A stretch of DNA of 9,307 nt from Firmicutes bacterium UBA3914 (GTDB lineage: Bacteria > Bacillota > Limnochordia > Darwinibacteriales > Darwinibacteriaceae), in contig DGEY01000082.1 of NCBI GenBank assembly GCA_002391385.1, positions 28,549 to 37,855 on the forward strand, read 5' to 3'. Both the position numbers and the translations under genes were made by a program. Each line of letters begins with the position of its first letter. Position 1 is the first letter of the stretch. The notes under the pieces are model-generated. The model searched no databases, was not told where the DNA came from, and was given only the letters and a program-made list of their open reading frames with translations. Below are positions 6,230-9,307 of this stretch, piece by piece.

Positions 6230-7156
6230 ATGGAGACGCTTTTCGTGCAGGTGGACGATGGAACCGAGATCTTCGTGCGTAAATGGGCTGAGGTGGAAAA
6301 CCCCCAGGGCGTGGTGCAGATCGCCCACGGCATGGCTGAGCACAGCGGGCGCTACGGGGGCTTGGCCAGCTTCCTCAACAAGCGGGGGTTTATCGCAGTT
6401 GCCAGTGACCACCGGGGCCACGGCCAGACCGGAGAAAAGGCCGGGCTCATGGGCTATTTCGCCCCAGAGCGGGGCTTTGACCGGGTGGTGGATGACCTCC
6501 ACTTCATCTCCACCAAGACCAAAGAGGAGCATCAGGGGCTACCCCTCTTTCTCTTCGGCCACAGCATGGGCTCCTTCTTGGTCCGGCGCTACCTGCAGAG
6601 GTATGGTCAGGCAGTAACCGGCGCGATCATCATGGGTTCCGCGGGTGACCCGGGCTTTGCTGCCCGGCTGGGGAAGCTCATCGCCCGCTGGCAGATGCGC
6701 CGGGACCCCACCAAGCCCAGTGCCTTTTTGGACAAGTTAAGCTTCGGCGCTTACAACAAACGCATCGAAAACCCCCGCACCAAGTTCGACTGGCTCAGCA
6801 GGGATGTGCGGGAAGTGCAAAAGTATATGGACGATCCCCACTGCGGCATGGTCTGCAGCTCGGGCTTCTTCTTTGACCTGCTCACGGGCCTGCAACTGAT
6901 CCACGATCCCCAAGAGATCGCGGGCATGCCCAAAGAGCTGCCCCTCCTTGTACTGAGCGGCGAAGCGGATCCCGTGGGCGGCTACGGCCGGGGCGTCCGG
7001 CAGTTTGTGGGCCTGCTGAAAAACCACGGCATCACCAATATCGAGCTGAAACTGTATCCAGAGGCTAGGCATGAGCTCCTCAATGAGCTGAACAAAGACC
7101 AGGTCATGGAGGATATTGCCAAGTGGCTGCGAATACAAGTGGACAAGCTCCCATAA
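6230..7156 (+). CDS. Alpha/beta hydrolase, monoacylglycerol lipase / lysophospholipase type
   Basis: This 308-residue cytoplasmic serine hydrolase belongs to the alpha/beta-hydrolase fold, in the Hydrolase_4 (serine aminopeptidase S33-like) group that includes lysophospholipases and monoacylglycerol lipases. The nucleophile is Ser112 in FGHSMGS (109-115). The probable acid is Asp247 in LSGEADPVG (242-250), and the histidine is His281 in YPEARHELLNE (276-286). The early HGMAEHSGRY segment (33-42) supplies the oxyanion-side HG and is typical of this subgroup, as is the SDHRGHGQT loop (59-67). No signal peptide is seen. The likely substrate is an acyl ester such as a monoglyceride or lysophospholipid; the exact one cannot be told from sequence. 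GGGAGGG lies 8 bases before the ATG. The lipoprotein leader of the protease locus begins 6 bases after the stop and its ribosome binding site overlaps that stop, so the two are probably co-transcribed. Confidence 0.93.
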   Translation: METLFVQVDDGTEIFVRKWAEVENPQGVVQIAHGMAEHSGRYGGLASFLNKRGFIAVASDHRGHGQTGEKAGLMGYFAPERGFDRVVDDLHFISTKTKEEHQGLPLFLFGHSMGSFLVRRYLQRYGQAVTGAIIMGSAGDPGFAARLGKLIARWQMRRDPTKPSAFLDKLSFGAYNKRIENPRTKFDWLSRDVREVQKYMDDPHCGMVCSSGFFFDLLTGLQLIHDPQEIAGMPKELPLLVLSGEADPVGGYGRGVRQFVGLLKNHGITNIELKLYPEARHELLNELNKDQVMEDIAKWLRIQVDKLP

Positions 7157-7162
7157 GGAAGG

Positions 7163-7273
7163 ATGTTTTCTTTGAAGCTGATGCGCCCGGGCGGGCTGCC
7201 GCTCTTGATGGCTTTACTTCTGCTTACCGCTTGCTCCACAGGGGGAGGGTCCCTGCCCACCCCCGAACCTTAA
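7163..7273 (+). pseudogene. Detached lipoprotein leader of the S8 protease gene, ended by in-frame TAA
   Basis: From the ATG at 7163 (AAGGAAGG just ahead) or a TTG at 7172 with better spacing, 36 codons encode a complete lipoprotein signal: a hydrophobic core, lipobox LTAC (Cys24) and a short Gly/Ser/Pro linker (STGGGSLPTPEP). The reading frame then hits TAA at 7271-7273. With no frameshift, the same frame continues past the stop into SVTGYVRDEQGAPIADVLM, the start of a carboxypeptidase-regulatory-like beta domain, and on through the whole protease to 9295. The leader and protease therefore look like one gene of about 710 codons interrupted by a single nonsense codon. One base change (TAA to CAA, GAA or AAA) would restore it. 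A free 36-residue lipopeptide is possible but less likely. Confidence 0.75.
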
Positions 7274-7321
7274 AGCGTTACGGGCTATGTAAGGGATGAA
7301 CAGGGCGCGCCCATAGCAGAT

Positions 7322-9295
7322 GTGTTGATGATCGCTGAGGGACAAAACCCCATGACATCTACCACCCTCAGCGACGGTTCTTACCAGCTCACGGGCCTCA
7401 CGGGGCCCACGATCATCCGGGCCCAGAAGGACAACTGGATTTTCTCCGAGCCGCAGATGGTGGATGGAGAAAGAAGCGATCTGGACTTCACGGGACGCCT
7501 GAAAACCTACCCCCTGTTCATCACAGTTGAAGGGAAAGGCACAGTGAAAGAAAGGCTCCTAGCTTCCGCCGAAGGCGTCGAGTATCCCCATGGAACTACT
7601 GTGGAGCTCACCGCCTGGCCTGCGCCTAACTACGAGTTCAGCCACTGGACCGGGGATCTCACGGGCCAGGCTAACCCAGCCCAGATCACCATCACCTCAG
7701 AAACCCAGGTTACAGCCGTATTCGTAGGAGGCAGTGCGAACCTCGCGGGAACGATCGGCGTGGAACACAGCTTCCCCCGTTCGGTGGTGGACGTGCAGGA
7801 GGCAGCCCACCGGCCCCTGGGGGAAAGCCAGCTAAGCGAGTGGGAAGCGGATCCCACAGAGTTGATCATCGCCTTTGACCCAAGCCTAAGCGAGGCTGAG
7901 CAGCTGCAGGTCTTGGCCGATTTGGGCTACGAAATCCTGGATCGTCTGCGGGTGCTCAATGCTTACTTAGTGAGGGACAGCAGCCCTGACCAGCTGGGCA
8001 TGATCAGTGCCCTCGCCCGGCCCGAGGTTCAGTATGCGGAGCCGAATGCCAGGGTCAGTGTTCTGTCCACAGTTCATCCCACTGACCCCCGCTACCCCGA
8101 TCAGTGGCACTACCGCCTCATTCGCCTGCCCCAGGCTTGGTCGGTAACCACAGGCAGCACAGCCATCCGCATCGCGGTGCTGGACACGGGCATCCAGCCC
8201 AATCACCCGGACCTAGCTAGGCAGCTGGACCAGGAGTACGGGTACAACTTCGTCCAGGGCAGCAGGAATTTCGCGGATGACCGAGGTCACGGAACCCATG
8301 TGGCCGGCACCATCGGCGCGGTCACCAACAACGGCCTCGGTGTGGCCGGGGTGCTCTGGGATGTGGAGATCCTACCCGTGAAGGTCCTCTCGGCAAGCGG
8401 GAGCGGCACCTCCTGGGCTTTGGCCCAAGGCCTGCTCTATGCCGCGGGGCTCCTGGATGAGCCGGGCAAGCCCTTTAACCCCCGCCCAGCTCAGGTGATT
8501 AACCTCTCTTTGGGCAGCCCAGACAAAATGGGGCATGTGGACAATGCCATAGATCTGATCCTGAGGGAAAGCGGCTGCATCATAGTTGCCTCCGCGGGCA
8601 ATGACTACGGAGCTCCTGTCTACCATCCCGCGGCCCACCCCGGGGTGATCGCGGTGGGTGCTGTGGACTCCGGTTTTGGGTCTAGACCCCGCAGGACCTC
8701 CTACTCCAACTACGGCCCAGAGCTGAATGTGATGGCTCCAGGGGGAGACGGGTCGATGGGCGGCGTCTTGAGTACTTACACCGGCGGGAGCTACAGTTAC
8801 ATGGCCGGCACCTCCATGGCCGCGCCCCATGTGAGCGGTGTTGTGGGCCTGATGCTGGCCAGCGGCATCCCCCCGCAGCAGGTAAAAGAAGTCCTCCAAG
8901 CCACCAGCATGCCCCTGGGCCCACAGGAGTTCAGCCCCGAATACGGCTATGGGCTGATCAACGCCTACTGGGCGGTAAATGGTGCGGACACCATGCGTCT
9001 CCTGGTGGGCAGGAGGGAAGGAAGTGAGATCATCCCGGTGCGGGAAGCGGCGCTGCCTTCCAAGGGCGGCAGCTTCCAGCTGCAGGGGATCCCCGAGGGG
9101 GAATACCAGGTCTTTGCCTGGGTGGACGTTCAAACGGGAACGAACACCCTCGAACCTGGAGATTATTTCAACCAGTCCCTGCCAGTGCATTTTGAGGATG
9201 GCGCCAGCTATGAGGTCCTGGGCACCGTTTTCGAACTGGATGCGGACCTCAAACCCGCCGGCACAGCCCTCCTGCAGGTTCAGCGCATCAACTAG
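7322..9295 (+). CDS. Subtilisin-like S8 serine protease, multidomain; N-terminus cut off by upstream stop
   Basis: This frame encodes a large subtilase, probably meant to be a surface-anchored lipoprotein. Residues below count from the GTG at 7322, the first usable start after the upstream stop. The end of a carboxypeptidase-regulatory-like domain (to about 58) is followed by a bacterial-repeat/InlB B-repeat-like domain (63-135, with YEFSHWTGD). A fervidolysin-like propeptide follows at 179-248 (from ELIIAFDPSLS to QYAEPNARV). The catalytic domain (251-556) has Asp288 in VLDTGI, His323 in GHGTHVAGT, oxyanion Asn427 in ASAGND and Ser498 in GTSMAAPHV, so the active site is intact. The last 100 residues form a beta-rich tail with a GSFQLQGIPEGEYQVFAW pattern (573-590), again transthyretin-like. 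No ribosome binding site fits the GTG, and without the leader there is no export signal. Expression therefore needs readthrough, or the gene is inactive. It follows the alpha/beta hydrolase gene on the same strand. Confidence 0.9.
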   Translation: MLMIAEGQNPMTSTTLSDGSYQLTGLTGPTIIRAQKDNWIFSEPQMVDGERSDLDFTGRLKTYPLFITVEGKGTVKERLLASAEGVEYPHGTTVELTAWPAPNYEFSHWTGDLTGQANPAQITITSETQVTAVFVGGSANLAGTIGVEHSFPRSVVDVQEAAHRPLGESQLSEWEADPTELIIAFDPSLSEAEQLQVLADLGYEILDRLRVLNAYLVRDSSPDQLGMISALARPEVQYAEPNARVSVLSTVHPTDPRYPDQWHYRLIRLPQAWSVTTGSTAIRIAVLDTGIQPNHPDLARQLDQEYGYNFVQGSRNFADDRGHGTHVAGTIGAVTNNGLGVAGVLWDVEILPVKVLSASGSGTSWALAQGLLYAAGLLDEPGKPFNPRPAQVINLSLGSPDKMGHVDNAIDLILRESGCIIVASAGNDYGAPVYHPAAHPGVIAVGAVDSGFGSRPRRTSYSNYGPELNVMAPGGDGSMGGVLSTYTGGSYSYMAGTSMAAPHVSGVVGLMLASGIPPQQVKEVLQATSMPLGPQEFSPEYGYGLINAYWAVNGADTMRLLVGRREGSEIIPVREAALPSKGGSFQLQGIPEGEYQVFAWVDVQTGTNTLEPGDYFNQSLPVHFEDGASYEVLGTVFELDADLKPAGTALLQVQRIN

Positions 9296-9307
9296 ATATT
9301 CCACAGG

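Noticed and set aside
7303..7312. GGGCGCGCCC palindrome after the in-frame stop
   Set aside because: A 10-base GC palindrome is expected by chance in such DNA, and it falls within codons of the conserved beta domain.
7289..7330. Restart of translation after the stop, using AAGGGA near 7291
   Set aside because: The nearest in-frame start codons (GTG 7322, ATG 7328) are over 20 bases further on, too far for that site, and would give a protease with no export signal.
8372..9304. Minus-strand open frame of 310 codons
   Set aside because: It is antisense to the conserved S8 catalytic core and tail, its composition is His/Gly-rich, and it has no family pattern.
1..9307. CRISPR array, tRNA/rRNA gene, transposase, toxin-antitoxin or phage genes
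   Set aside because: No regularly spaced repeats, no tRNA-like cloverleaf, and no reading frame with such families was seen on either strand.

Overview
The window is GC-rich (about 60% by eye) and gene-dense. Its genes have strong AAGGAGG-type ribosome binding sites, occasional GTG starts, lipoprotein signal peptides, a LacI-family regulator, a DUF3887/M23 peptidase and a Bacillota-type NTF2-like protein. Together these suggest a GC-rich, probably anaerobic member of the Bacillota (Clostridia or Limnochordia-like). This is inferred from style and families; no marker gene is present.

Left part (1-2843), all on the minus strand. In transcription order it holds a LacI-family regulator, a small lipoprotein with its own strong-looking promoter and an intrinsic terminator, and a MATE-family multidrug exporter that runs off the left edge. 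Divergent from the regulator is a plus-strand thioredoxin-fold (redoxin) protein at 2971-3549.

Middle part (3562-6101), minus strand. A compact three-gene operon reads DUF362 protein, secreted DUF3887/M23 peptidase, then NTF2/SnoaL-like protein, with gaps of about 22 and 13 bases. Its last gene converges on the redoxin gene. The redoxin terminator hairpin lies inside the 3' end of the NTF2-like reading frame.

Right part (6230-9295), plus strand. An alpha/beta hydrolase of the monoacylglycerol-lipase type is followed 6 bases later by a lipoprotein leader. One in-frame TAA (7271-7273) separates that leader from a large multidomain subtilisin-like protease in the same frame. The protease keeps all its catalytic residues, so this looks like a fresh nonsense mutation, an assembly error, or readthrough.

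No RNA gene, CRISPR array, insertion sequence, integrase or attachment site was seen. No gene-free stretch exceeds 300 bases; the longest is 1164-1323. I did not find a convincing new system. The most worthwhile leads are the interrupted protease, the DUF362-M23-NTF2 operon and the terminator embedded in a coding sequence.
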